Assembly (NCBI GenBank): GCA_016858145.1 | Contig: JAEHOE010000111.1 | Coordinates: forward strand, 186,001 to 250,000 | Direction of reading: 5' to 3' | Origin: Edaphochlamys debaryana | Lineage: Eukaryota; Chlorophyta; Chlorophyceae; Chlamydomonadales | DNA length: 64,000 bases | Shown here: one piece after another, positions 35,057 to 46,988 of the stretch | Layout of the letters: every line of letters begins with the position of its first letter | Position numbering within the stretch: the first letter of the stretch is position 1 | Made by a program: the position numbers and the translations under genes | The notes under the pieces: generated by a model | What the model saw: the letters and a program-made list of their open reading frames with translations, nothing else | Told to the model about the DNA's origin: nothing | Database searches by the model: none

Positions 35057-38000
35057 TCAGCTCATGCCCAGCAGCTGCTGCAGCAGGGTGGCCTGCTCCA
35101 GCACCTCGGGGTCCGCCCGCTTGGCCTCCTCGTCCAGGTCCCCAAACAGCGCTGAGAACTGGTGCAGCTGCAGCTTGGACTGGTCGTACAGCTTCTGGCT
35201 GTACAGCAGGATGGCTGGGGGTGGGGGTGGGGGGAAGGGCGGGACGGGGGTGAGGAAGGGTTGAGAGGGGGACGGAGCGACAGGGGGCAGGGAGGAAGTC
35301 GGGCGTGTGGCACCAGGTGTGGACGTCACGTGAACGCTTGGCCGCCGTTATGCCGAGGCCCAGAGTGAGGGCGCCGACTCTTCATGTGCTTTGAGCATAG
35401 CACAGCCCGCGGGACCTTGTGTAATGCCCTCGGGCTCCCGTTCAGACCCGTGCTACAACCACCCCAACGGCCGCACCGCTGCCCACCGTAGTTGAGGTGG
35501 AACACGGGTTCCCCCGGCACGCCCGCAATCTGGATGGCCTTGTCGTACGCCGCGCATGCGTTCTCAAAGTCGTCCAGCCGCGAAAGCGTGACCGCGAGGT
35601 ACATGTACGAGTGCGCGAAGTCGGGCTTGAGGTTCACGGACGCGGAGAAGTAGTGGAAGGCCGAGGCGTACTGCCCCGTGTGCAGGTGCACCAGGCCCAG
35701 GTTGTAGGATATGATCCACTCGAAGGGGCCCAGGTACAGCGCCTTCTTGAGGCAGGCGATGGCGGCGATGTAGCGCTGGGGTGGGGTGGGGACGTCGGAA
35801 GGGGCGGGGGGAGTGGGGGAGTGGGCAAGGCGGTGTCAGGTAGGGAGGACGCTGGGGTGGTGGGTGGGCAAGGCGTGGTGGGGACATAGGGCGGCGGGGT
35901 GATGCAGTTGAAAAGGGGTTGAACCAAGGCGCAACAGGGGGAGGGCGGCAAGGGAAGACGTGCTGGCTTCGTCCCCGTCCTCCTTCCTCGCCCTCCGCCC
36001 ATCCGGCACGCCGCTCCCCCGTCCCGCCCTAGCATCGCCAAAGCTCGCCCCTGTTGGCTTCCTCCCCCCACCCCTCCCCCCACCTGCTTCCCGAAGAAGC
36101 ACATGCCGATGTTGTTCCACAGCTGCGGCGAGTTGGGTGTGGCCACGGCCGCCACCCGGTACTTGACCAGCGCCACGTCCATGTCCGAGTGGTCCTGGGG
36201 GGAGAGAGGAGAGGTTCTTACTAGCCAGAAGACAAGTAAGGCAGCGGCCGGTCCGGGGGATGGGGGAGGCGGGGAGGAGAAAAGAGGTCTGGAAGCAGGG
36301 GAGGAACGCCTGCTTGGAACCCAAGAGCGCGTAGGGTGGCAGGTGGCGGAGGATCGTTCCAAAAGTGAATCGAAGGGAGGCGTAACTAGGATTGCGGTGG
36401 GGCGCGCAGTGCGGCGGCTGTGCCCCGAGCTACCTGTATGATGGAGCCTGCTGCGAGGATGGTCCGCGGGTTGCGCGGGTCGTGTGTGAGGGAGGAGCCC
36501 AGGTAGTCGAAGGCGCGGTTGTTGTCATTGGTCCTGAAAAAGGGGCGGGAGAAGGGGCGGGAGGGCGGGGGAGGGCCGGGGAAATGAGGAGAGACTCAGA
36601 AGGGGGTGGACGTTCGGGCGGGTGGACAAGAGGACCGGGTGGAGGCCCAGAGGCGAGGCCGTGTTGAAGCGGCATCAGTGGTTGATTAACGTCGCGTTTG
36701 CCAGAGGAGTGGGACACTCCGGCCGCTTCATCTTAACCTTGGCCTGAGGCCCAGTTTAAAGAGGGACCCCCTGCCAGGCCAAGAGCACGGCCCTTACTGG
36801 CACAAGTCCTGTTGGCCCACCGCGCTGACCCCTCCCTGCTGCCGCTCACCGCAGGAAGAGCAGCCCCAGGGTGGTGAGGATCTCTGGGTTCTCGGGGGAG
36901 TGCTCCAGCGCCTCCATGTACACGTTGATGGCCTGGGGTTGGAGAAGGGCGGGGAAGGGCCAGGGCACAGAGACGCGGGTTGGCCAGTGCAAGGCGGATT
37001 GCGCGGGGCGCAGTGCAGCGAGTGCCATGCCCGCCTTCGCTGGTCTTCCGACCCCGCGTCTAGGACTCGGTCCTCCCCAGCCGGATGTCTGACTCACGCA
37101 TGCCCCTCCTCCCCACCCCATGCTCGTCCTCCCCATGCGCCCCGTTCCAGCCCCCATCCCCATACCCCAGCTCCGCCCCCCACCTGCGTGTAGTCGTCCA
37201 GCATGCTGTACACCTTGCCCAGCTGCAGGAAGGTGGAGTCGTGCGGCTGGATGTCGATGGCCACACGGAACGACTCTATCGCACTGGGAGAGGGTGGCGA
37301 GAGGGGGAGACGGGAGGGGGCAGGGTGCGGGAGCGCGGTAGGTGGGCAAGCAGACGCAGCGCAGCCCAGGCCACACTGCCAGCCCTCCTCCCCGGCCCAA
37401 CATGCTGCTCTCAGCCCACCCACTCCCCTCCCCTGTCCCCTCCCCCCGGCGCTCACGCGGGGTACTGCTTGAGGTACATGTAGCACAGCCCCTTGTTGTG
37501 CATGATTTCCCAGTCGGGGGCGCCGAACTTGGCCGCCTCCTCGTACACGTCCACCGCCGCCTTGTGCTTGCCCAGCAGGTACAGCGAGCGGCCCACCTGG
37601 GGGGGAGGGAGGGGGGAGGGGGAGGAGGAGGGCAGCGGGTGCGGGCGTCAGGATGGGTGAGCTAGGGCTGGGAACTAGGCTGGGGAGCGAGAGGGCTGAA
37701 GAGAGCGAGGGCTAGATAGAGGGAGAGGCCGCACTGAAGCCCAGCTGACTGAGACGAACGACGAGGGCGAGAAGGATTAAGCCGTGCACTTCAGCTCCAC
37801 CACCACGCTCGTGGCCCCACGACAGCCTTGCTAACAGCCTCCAAGGCCAGGTGCCCCAGCCCGGACCGCCCCGCCCCGCCGTTCCCCCACACACACACGC
37901 TCGCCTGCTTGAGGTTGGCCACGTTGTGTGGGTTGATGGCGGTGGCCTGCTGGAACAGCTGCAGGGACTCCTGGATCTTGCCTGGGGAGGGAGGTGCGTG

Positions 38001-39040
38001 GCAGGGCGGTGAGGGTGGTAAGACGCGAGCAAGGGAGCTGGCGTGAGCCCTCAGCGGTCTGCCTGCGGTGGCCTTGCTAGCCTGGTGGGCTTCGCAGCCC
38101 GGGTCCTTGGACCCGCTCCCATGCCCAGGCGGTGGGCGGGATGCGCAGCAGTAAGGCGGGACTGCTGCTGCGTACCCAGTCAGTCCACATATGTCAGCTT
38201 GGGATCAGCCCCGTAGCCCCCCAAACAGCATGGTCTACTGGTCACCACTCCGCGATAGCCCGCTGCATCTGCCACCGCCTGAGCCGTGCCAACCGACACC
38301 CCATGGCCTGAGCTTGCCCCCAACAGTGCGCCGGCCGGACCGTGCATGCATCCCTCTCCGTTTGCGCTTGGAGCGCACACCGGTGGGTCCTGGAGCCCAG
38401 GCGCTGCCCGAGACGTGGCTGCAATGCAGTCAAAGCGCGTCGCGATCGTCTGCCCCGAGGGGGGGCCCAGTTGGGTTGCGTTGCCGCTGATAGCCTGATG
38501 CCCTCCCCCCCCCGGATCACGCGTACCGGACGATTGACTCCCCCAATTCCCCCTTTGCATCCCCCTCCAACTTTCACCCGGGCCAACTACACCAGCCCAA
38601 CTACACCAGCGCTCACCTACCCGGGCGGGCGCAGGTGAGGGTGTCGGCCGGAACCCGACCCCACCCCACCCCACCCCGCCCCAACCTAGCCCATCACTCG
38701 TCCCCCCTGGCCCTCTCCCCCCCAGCCTCCCCTCTCCCGGGCCGGAGGCCAGAGCTCCACGCCCACCAGCCCTGTGAGGCCGCACCTCGGTGGCGCATGA
38801 TAAGGGCCTTAATGTAGAGGGCATACTCGCAAAGGCCATCTGTCTCCTCTAGCACCTTATCTATGTGCTTGATGCACTCCTCGAACTCCTGCACGGGTGG
38901 AGAAGCCGTGTTTGCTGGCGACCCACTCGAAGGACCAACATCGCTGGGTAGTGCCGCCCAGCCAGAGTTTGCACCTGTCTCGTGTACAATAGATGGAGCG
39001 CGTAGTTGCGTTTGTCGCGCTGCTGTTGGAGCGAACTCAT
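35057..39040 (-). CDS. BBS4: BBS4, TPR subunit of the BBSome
   Basis: Subunit of the BBSome, the coat-like complex that moves membrane proteins out of cilia with intraflagellar transport. Minus exons: 39040-38975, 38888-38786, 37981-37905, 37596-37457, 37283-37184, 36932-36850, 36533-36434, 36194-36084, 35775-35487, 35214-35057; 408 residues, all in phase. TPR repeats cover most of the protein. Segments nearly matching animal BBS4 include [84 protein letters not shown] and FHLNYAILLYSQ. Exon 1 starts [19 protein letters not shown], equivalent to the NWLIHLHY region in animals. The C-terminus stops soon after the last TPR, so the long tail of animal BBS4 is absent. The intron after NLKQ uses a GC donor. 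Confidence 0.93.
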
Positions 39041-39630
39041 CTCCCCGCCCCGCGCGGGAGTGTGCCGCTACCCAAAGCTAGTCGGTTGGCGTTTGATATA
39101 TGGCTGTTGTGTTGGTATTGCGAGCGTGCGCGCCGTCCGCGAAGTCGTCTACTGGGTACAAAACAGAATGCCCGCGGTGTTTCGCGGCCAGTCAACGTGT
39201 AGCAAAGCGTTTGTAAACAGCACGTGCTGCTGCAGGAGTATTCTGTGGGGGGGAATAGGCGGCTGAAGTTTGAGAGGCGCGCAAGGAATGCGGGGGGACT
39301 TGAGGGGGCGGGGGGCTTGAGGGGGGCAGCATCGCGGGCACGCCGGAGGCAGTGACGAAATAGGCCGCGCAGGGGAGACGACATAGGCCACACAACTCCT
39401 CCGCATATCGCTTGCCCACTGTGCTGTCGCCCTCTTCACTTGCCTGTGCTCCGAGACGCACCGTCCGAAGCCGACCCCGGGGACGCATCTTCACGCGGGC
39501 TCCGCGCTCCGCTCCGCTGCGAGCGGCGCTGCGGTGCCTGTCGTTCTCTCAGGGACAACAGACAGCCCCCGACCGCAAGGCCCTCGGTCCAACGCCTGCG
39601 CCTGCCGTGACGCGCGGGGTGGGCGTCGCA
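39041..39630. promoter_or_regulatory. divergent promoter region, BBS4 / MBOAT acyltransferase
   Basis: 590 bp between opposed start codons. No clear TATA box. The open frame of the MBOAT exon extends upstream of 39631, so an earlier start cannot be excluded. Confidence 0.4.
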
Positions 39631-42600
39631 ATGCAGCTGCTGGCCATCCATCCCTGGCCGGAGCCACCAGCCGCTCCCTCGCTGTTGGCGCCCCGGACCA
39701 TTGTGATGCTCCTGCCGCACTGGGACTGGCACTGGCGGCTTCGAGTGTGCCTGACCGTGCTCTTCCTGAGTACAGTTTGGGCCCACCGGGTCGTCCTCCC
39801 TAGGACGCCCGGGCTTCCCCGGCTTCTGGCTGCCGCGCCCGCACTGCTGGCGCTCACCCTGGCCCCGCTGTTCTTCAACCCCGTGCTGGAGCCCATCTCC
39901 GTCATGACGGTGGGGGCGGGGGGGCCCGGAGGATGGAAGAAGAGTGCGGGCGGGGTGGCTGAGCGCTGGAAAAGAGAGGTGCGGGGTAGCCCCGGCCTGG
40001 GATGTGATGTCGACCTAGCTGGTCGGGTCGGGAGATGCGCTGTAGCTTCAGCCTGAGGACGGGCCAGTGGCCGCTGATCTTGCTTGGGCTTTTGCTCGTG
40101 CTGCCCCGCACGCCCCCAGGTCACCTTCATGTCCGTGCGCATGCCCCTCACCAAGCTACTGGCCGCGTGCTTCGGCCGCGGGCCGCTGGTGGAGCTGCCG
40201 CCGCGCCTGTTCTCCACCCCCGGCAGCACCAGCGAGGGCACCGCCAAGGAGGGGGCCAGCCAGGCCGGGCAGCGGGCCGACGGCGCCGCACGTGGGGCCC
40301 ACGCCGTGCCCGATCGCTCTCTGGTCGCGTTCCTCATGCTGGCCCCCGTGGTGGCCAAGCCCGGCGGAGGGGAGCGCCAGGCCGAGGGCGGTGGTGCGGA
40401 GGGCTCCATGACAGAGGCTGGGCCGGACAAGAACCAAGCTGCAGGTGGGAGGAGTGCGGATGCTTTGCAGAAGGAGCCCGGCGTGATGACTGAAAGCAAG
40501 TCTGATGCTGAGGGTGGTGTGCTGGTGTGCAGTTGGCACGTCACGTCCAGAAGGCGGCGCTGTCTCTTCGCCCTTCCCTCCTGAAGGTTGCTGCCCACTT
40601 AAACCCTGGCAACCCCTGTGCCGCTCCCAGGCCTGAACCTCAGCCGCACCCAGAGCAGCGCCTACGTGGGCGAGGGCGGCGACCGGCAGCGGCTGCTGTG
40701 GGGCCTGGCGGGCAAGTGGCTGGCCTTCGCCGCCGCCACGGGCCTGGCCCTCGCCCCGGTGGGCCCGGTGGCGCCGCTGGCCCTCCACGCGGCCCTGGCG
40801 TACGGCATGCTGGTGGGTAGGGGAGGGGAAAGTGGGAGGGCGGGGCCCGGAAAGGGGGAGACCGGTCAGGCCATGAAGGCTCACTTGGCCTTTAACGAGT
40901 TGCCGCTAGAGCCGTGGCTTCGTCCTGTCCTTTGTTCCCAATCCTAAGCTTGCTTTCATGAGCCATCTCTGCCCCCTTCGCTGCCCCCAGGCGGTGGTGG
41001 GCGGGCTGATGGACTCCATGGCCCTCTACGCCACCGCCCGCTGGGGGCTGGACCTGGTGCCGCCCTTCAGGGACCCCTTCAGGTCCACGTCCCTGGCAGG
41101 TCAGGGGGTAGCCCGGGCGGGTGCGTCCCGCCTGTGCTCTGTACGCATCCCTGGGCGCTTTGGACCTGAGCCCTCACGGATAGACTGCGGCACACTGGAC
41201 ATTCGTTGACATCTTACGTGGCCGCTCCCTGCCCCCCGCAGACTTCTGGAGCCGGCGCTGGAACGTGTCCCAGTCGCGGGTGCTCAAGGGCCTCCTGTAC
41301 GACCCCATCATGGAGGGCTCCCTGCTGCCGGCGTGGGCCAGGGAGGGAGCGGGCAGGGCTGCGGCCAAGGACGCAGGCGCAGAGGGGAACAGTGAGTCTG
41401 TGGGCGGGCTTGAGGCGGACCCCATGAGCGGTGGGGCCGAGGGCGGGTCGGAGGCCGTCAATGCGGGTTGCAGCCTAGGCGAGCGCCCCAAGGGCCTGCG
41501 CGGCAGCGAGGGTGCCCTGGACGAAGCGGCGGCGGCAGGAGGCGAGCCTCGGCTGCTTGACACGGACGAGGAGCCGGAGGCCCCGGCCACTCCCGTCAGC
41601 CCACCGCAGGGCTCCTGCAGGGACGGTGGGGTGTTTGCAACCCGCACCGCCGCAACCTCCGCCACACCTCTTTCCTCGGCCTGGAGCCCGCCGCACCTGG
41701 TGCGCAGTGCCGCGCGTGCCGTGTCCGCTGGAGTTGGCGGCGCTGCGCTGCAGGTGTCTGCGTTCCTGCGGCGGCGGCGCGTGCGGCGGGCGGTGGCGCT
41801 GCTGGCGGTGTTCACATGGTCGGGCGTGGAGCACGAGGTGAGGCTGGAGGGTACGGGGAGGGGTCGAGGGGAGAGCACGACATGAGCTTATAGCAGGCCT
41901 GGGGAGCTTGCGCGGTTCAGCCGGGGGAAACGGGCGTTGTCTCACTGTAGCCCCCGCCTGGCGGAGCTGAGCAGGCTAAGGCCCAATCCCTCCATCCCCA
42001 ATCCATCCCCAATTCATCCCCAATCCATCCCCACTCCATCCCCTCGTCCCCGGTCCCCCTCACCTACCCCCCGCAGATCTTCCACTTCTACGTGCAGCGC
42101 TACTTCTCCGGCAGCTGGCTGACCTTCTTCTCGCTCCACGGCCTGCTGCTGGTGGCCGAGTCGGCAATGCTACGCCGCGGCCGGGACCGAAGCAACAGCG
42201 GCGGCAGCGCAAGCGGAAGCGGAAGCACTGCCGCACCCCTCGCTGCCACCAAGTCTTCGTCCGCCCCCCCCAGGTGGGATGTCTCGTGGGATGGGACGGT
42301 GCCTGCTAAGCTCCGTTTCACGTGCCTGCTGCGCTACAGCGCTAGCGCTACTTTATCCAGCAACCAAACCATGCACCTGTGCAGCAGCAGCAAGCGCAAG
42401 GCCGACGGCTCGCCCGAGGGCGCCGTGGCTCCCGCGACCCGCGCTCCCGCGCCTGCAAAGCCCTGCATAATCGAGCACCCACCCGCCTACCTGGCGCCCC
42501 GCGAGAGTGTAGACCGGGAGCGGTTAGGCCGCCGGAGGGAGCGGGGGCCGCCGGAGCCGCGGCGCCCTCCCCCTCGGGCGATTCGTCGGCCTTGCGCTTG

Positions 42601-43260
42601 GTGCGGCTGCCGCGCTGCTGAATGGTTTGTTTGGTGGGCGCAGTTCAGCGCAGCGCAGGTCGGGTTGAAGCCCCCACCCCCGAGCCCCGACACCCCCCAC
42701 CCCAGTGTCTCACCTCCCCAACCTCACCCACCCCCCACTCGCGGCGCAGCTGAGCTCAGCGCAGCTCAACAAAGCTAGGCGTGCGCGGTCGCTCAAATCA
42801 GCTCCGCCCTCGCACCGCCCGCCCGCGCCGGCCTCAAGCCCTCCCTCATCGAGCACCCACCCACACCCACACCCCACCTCCACCCCGCCCACCCGCCCAC
42901 CCGCCACCCCCCAGCTTAGGTCAACTGTGCGCCGATCTCGAAACACATCACCGACCCACCGACGTTGACCGTGGCCCCCGCCCCCCACCCTCACCCCCGC
43001 CCTCACCCCCACCCCCACCCTCACCCCCACGTTTACCCCCGCCCTCACCCCCATCCCCCTCACCCCCACCTTAAAATTCGCGAAACAGGTTTCGCACGCT
43101 CCGGCCCTGGGCTGCCTGGCTGCTGACTTTGTGTGTGCTGGAGGCCTCTGCGGCCCGCTGGTTCTTTCACGTGCTGCTCGAGCCGGGCGTGGTGGCGCGC
43201 ACGGCGGGGTCGCTGCGGGCGGGAGTGCCCGAGGGCCTGTCGTCCGGCTGGACGTGGTGA
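39631..43260 (+). CDS. wax-synthase-like MBOAT acyltransferase
   Basis: Membrane-bound O-acyltransferase of the wax-synthase group, expected in the ER to transfer a fatty acyl group to an alcohol or similar acceptor. Exons 39631-39909, 40120-40444, 40631-40812, 40991-41099, 41242-41837, 42077-42273, 43089-43260; 619 residues. The diagnostic FWSRRWNVSQSRVLKGLLYD parallels FWGRRWN...LR of plant wax synthases; FTWSGVEHEIFHFYVQRYF holds the conserved active-site His, and LTFFSLHGLLLVAE is the next helix. Several other hydrophobic helices precede and follow. Two poorly conserved acidic/Gly-rich insertions are present: about 60 residues in exon 2 and about 130 in exon 5, between RRWN and the His. 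The 815-bp intron before the last exon could hide another exon. The substrate cannot be predicted. Confidence 0.8.
42830..43070. repeat. pyrimidine-rich CACCC low-complexity tract in the last MBOAT intron
   Basis: Dense irregular repeats of CACCC/CCACC with almost no G for more than 200 bp just before the acceptor at 43088. Confidence 0.7.
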
Positions 43261-44158
43261 GGGAGCGGCGGCGAGGCAGCGGGGGTGACGGTGCAACGTG
43301 CCGCTAAGGGGGGTGAAGTGGCGGATAAGGGGAGGGGGCCCCGCCTTGAGCCCTTGACGCATGGAGGCCATACTGGGGGGGAAAGCAGTGAGGGGAGAGG
43401 ACCCAGGTCTAGCGAACGTCGACCTGGCGTGGGGGTGCGTGGAGACAGTCAAGACATGCACATGGTGTGGAGACAGGGGGGGGGGGGTTGTGCGTCTTGC
43501 AGGAGCCTGTGGAGAGAGCCAGCCAGAGGCAAGAAGAATACTAGGTCGGGTGATGTGTCATGTGGTTTGGGTGCGGAGTAAGAGGACAAGTTGTATGCAT
43601 GACTCTTTTATGCGGCAACAATTCTGTCTCGGAAGTGAGGGCTTCAGATGCTGCAGAGGATGGGGTGGTGGATGGATTCAATTTGCAAGACGCGAAGCGT
43701 ATGCGATAAGTGGCAAAGGCTGGAACTAGATTGCCATTGGGACCAAGGGCGACCGTTGGGACCAAGATGGCTATTGAGACCAGAATGGCCGTTGGGACAA
43801 GGGCACGGCTCAAGATCTTCTCCGGGTTATTACACTGATGCCACTGAGATTGCCTCAGTTCAGACAGTCAGCGCTGTATCCATGCTCACATTAGTCAGTC
43901 CGCTTAACACTCCGCTTGCTCGCAGCTCACCACACCAGCTCCAACCACACTAATCTTCACGAAGCGAAAGCTGCTATACATGGGCAACCGGCCAACTATC
44001 ATTGGTTGGGGTTGGGAGGCGCCCGAACACCATACAACAGGCTTCCTCACGGAGGAAGGCCATACGGGGAATATGTGTACATGTTCACGCTCCGTCGCTC
44101 CTCGCAACATTCGCTGCTAAACATGTCGCCCCAGCTCCATTGTGCAACTAGCACACAT
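43261..44158. other. tail-to-tail region, MBOAT gene / LHCBM-E
   Basis: LHCBM-E has a complement of TGTAA at 43830-43834, a 3' UTR of about 325 bp. At about 43735-43802 there are four imperfect copies of an 18-bp motif with core TTGGGACCAAG. A run of ten G lies near 43480. No gene. Confidence 0.5.
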
Positions 44159-45474
44159 TTACGCGGAGGGGGTGAACTTGGTGGCGTAGGCGAAGGCGTT
44201 GTTGACGCCGGGGTTGGCCAGGTGGTCGTCCAGGTTGGCAATGGGGCCCTTGCCGGTCACGATGGCCTGCACGAAGAAGCCGAACATGGAGACCATGGCC
44301 AGGCGGCCGTTCTTGATCTCCTTGACCTTCAGCTCAGCCAGGGCCTCGGGGTCAGCGCCCAGGCCGAGGGGGTCGAAGGGGCCACCGGGGTACAGGGAGT
44401 CCAGGCCCTCAACGCCACCGCCGGAGCCGTTGGCGCGGAAGGACTCAGCCTGGGACATCAGGATGACCTGGGGGTGGCACGGGCAAGGGGAGGGAGAGGG
44501 GGGGTCAGACACCAGGCAGAGACACAGGGACCTAGGCATCAGGCAGCAGTGTTAACTGAATGCCAGCCCTGGTTCCAGCCCAACACCCCTGCTGAGAAGC
44601 ACGGCCCCCCCGAGGTAGGTGCCGGGGTCCCTCCTCACCTGGACGGCCAGGGTGGCGATGATGGACTGGGCGTGCACGATGTTCTCGTTGCCCAGGTAGT
44701 TCAGGCCGCCCTCAGCGAAGATCTGGGCGCCGGCCTTGAACCACACAGCCTCGCCGAACGGCACGCCGTTCTTGGCCAGCAGCTCGGGGGTCACGCAGCC
44801 CAGAGCGCCCAGCAGGGCCCAGCGGGCGTGGATGACCTCGATCTCGCGGTAGCGAGCGAAGGTCTCGGGGTCAGCCGACAGACCGGCGGTGTCCCAGCCG
44901 TAGTCGCCGGGGAACTCGCCCTGCAGGTACGAGGGGGTGTCGTTCTCGGAGAACGGGCCTGCGGGCAAGAGCAAAGGCGACAGCGGTTAGCGACTCGGAG
45001 CAGGTCGGAAGGGGAGTTGTCCAGCTGGCGCTCAGACTTGTCAAGCAATAGGCTAAGTAGCTGCGTATCTGAAGGCAGCACAAAAGACGATCACAGCTAG
45101 ACAGCCTGCTGGCAAGCCACAGCGAACTCCGAAACGCGAGAACCCTAGGCCCTTCAAAGCGCGGCTCACCCAGGAACTTGGGCCGGTCGGGGCCGTACCA
45201 CTCAATGGCGGCGCGAGGCACGACGCGAGCCTGTGAGGCAACCAAGGCCAGAAGCGAAGTTAGTGCGCCAGGATGGCCGACGTCACTTGAGCCAGCGCAG
45301 GCAGCAAGGAGTATAGCAGCGCCACCGAGGAGACAAGTGACTGATGACTAGCGCTAGCGCTGAGGGATCTGAGAAGATGCTCGCTTCAGCGACCGAGTCG
45401 CGACGCATGCTCACCCGGCTGCCCACGGTGGGGCGCACGGAGCTGCGGAGGGACGACTTCATCAGGGCGGCCAT
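44159..45474 (-). CDS. LHCBM: LHCBM-E, LHCII protein, inverted copy
   Basis: Minus exons 45474-45415, 45230-45170, 44958-44639, 44467-44159; 249 residues, identical in translation to LHCBM-C and D. Intron 3 (44468-44638) is nearly identical to theirs, whereas introns 1 and 2 and the promoter are unrelated except for the final pyrimidine tract before exon 3. It lies about 14 kb from LHCBM-D on the other strand, with three unrelated genes between, so it is not part of the recent tandem duplication. Motifs for trimerization and pigment ligands are intact. Confidence 0.96.
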
Positions 45475-46917
45475 TTTGTTGATGAGTGGGGAGTTAGGAC
45501 ACAAGCGGTGTTGAGGCTGTGTGAAGAGACGGGGAGCTGGCCCTGCTTATGAAGTGCCTCTGGACTTGCATCGCAAGCGTCGCGGTACGGCAACAGAGAT
45601 CGAGGATTCGCAGCGTTCGGATTCGCACGCGCGCTGCCTCTGGGCACCTGCATCGCCACTTTCGCACGCGGGCCACACGGCCGCGTGCCCTGCCGGTCGC
45701 TGCGCGCGCTCGGCGCGCTCCGGGCGGTGCTATGCTTGCGGCATGTCGCACCAAACAGACCACTTACTGAGCGAGAAGAGCGTGTTTCCGACCTGTGCGT
45801 TTACAAGTGAAGCAAGATAAAGCTTTAGAGCGCTGGAGCGACGCAGAACGCTGCAAAACGAGTCTGGAAGGGGTTTGGCCGAGCTGATCGGACTCGCTTT
45901 TCTTCGGGAGTAGCCTGGGACAGCGGCCTGGCGCGGTGTCGTCGTTCACAGACGATATACTTTGCCTGGCAAGCGTTGGAACCCGGCGTTGGGCCGCGCG
46001 AAAAAGCGAGCGGGAGTCGCGGAGAGTCGCGGGGAGTCGCGGGGACGCGGGTGGGGTCGCTTCGCGCTGCTCGTGCACGGCAGACCAGCTCCGGTGCAGA
46101 GACGTATGCGCTCTGTGCGAGCCTGTTTGCAGCCAGCTTGGCTTCCGGCGGGTCGCTGGCGTTGGACGGATGCGCATCTTCGCCCGTTGGGGCCTGGTCG
46201 GAACTCCGGCCTGCCCTGCCTGCGCCGAGGCTCAAGCACCCCTGACGATCAACACAACCGGAATACCCTGCGGCGTTCGCGTGAGCGGTCACGAAGCCGA
46301 AGTCGGCCGAAGTCGCGCGATCCGCGACGTTGAAGTGCTGCGCCTGGCATAACAGGCCATGTGAGGCGTGCTTGGGAGCGTGCTGGGCAGCTGCTGAGTG
46401 CTCCCAACGGGGGGGCCGCGTGTGGCAGACACAAGCATTGCAGACGCTTCCGCGACTCGAAGGGTTGAGAAGCCGGCTGAGGGGGACGGAGGGGACGATC
46501 CGCAGCACCTCCCGGCACATCCACCAGCAGCTGACGGCGTCGACTCTAGCTGCAGGCGCTCGGGAAGGGTCTAAAGATCCTGGAGACTCCACCCTCACGA
46601 CCGGACGCATTGTCCCGCTGCGACGTGCCACCTCAGCGCCACACGCCGCCGCCACGCTTCCTCATATGGCTGGTGGTCCTGCAAGCAAGAGTCAGCCAGG
46701 GTCAGCCAGCTGTGCAGGCGTCGTATGACATCAGGGCCTGCCTGCCCTGCCAGGACGAGTGATGCACATGGTCACTGCAGGGTGTAGGGGCAGTAGGGCG
46801 GCTGCGGGGCTGGAGCAATGATGAGGGGGGTTCTACAGGCCCGGCCCTAGCGACGTGGCGTGACGACCGAAAGTCAGTCACGTAGCGTGGGTGTCGGTGT
46901 CGGTGTGCAGGTGGCAC
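45475..46917. other. LHCBM-E upstream region
   Basis: Contains the LHCBM-E promoter on the minus strand; a weak CATAAG box lies about 70 bp above the ATG. At 46013-46050 a GAGTCGCGG motif is repeated about three times. No exon recognized. Confidence 0.4.
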
Positions 46918-46988
46918 ACCCAGTAGGTGGCGCTCTCGCTCAACCCCTTCCCTTCTGGAGGCGGTTCCTGCTGTAACCATCGCATCCT
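46918..46988 (+). repeat. 71-bp repeat shared with the LHCBM-C/D upstream regions
   Basis: Matches about 22573-22642 and 27348-27417 at over 90 percent by eye (shared core TTCTGGAGGCGGTTCCTGCT). Relative to LHCBM-E it is in the opposite orientation to that in C and D. Confidence 0.75.

Noticed and set aside
42830..43070. CACCC tract as a telomere-like or centromeric repeat
   Set aside because: Irregular pyrimidine-rich low complexity inside an intron; it does not match the TTTTAGGG telomere unit.
43916..45100. 394-codon plus-strand open frame
   Set aside because: Antisense to LHCBM-E; the opposite strand encodes an intact, conserved LHCII protein. Similar antisense frames exist over the other LHCBM copies.
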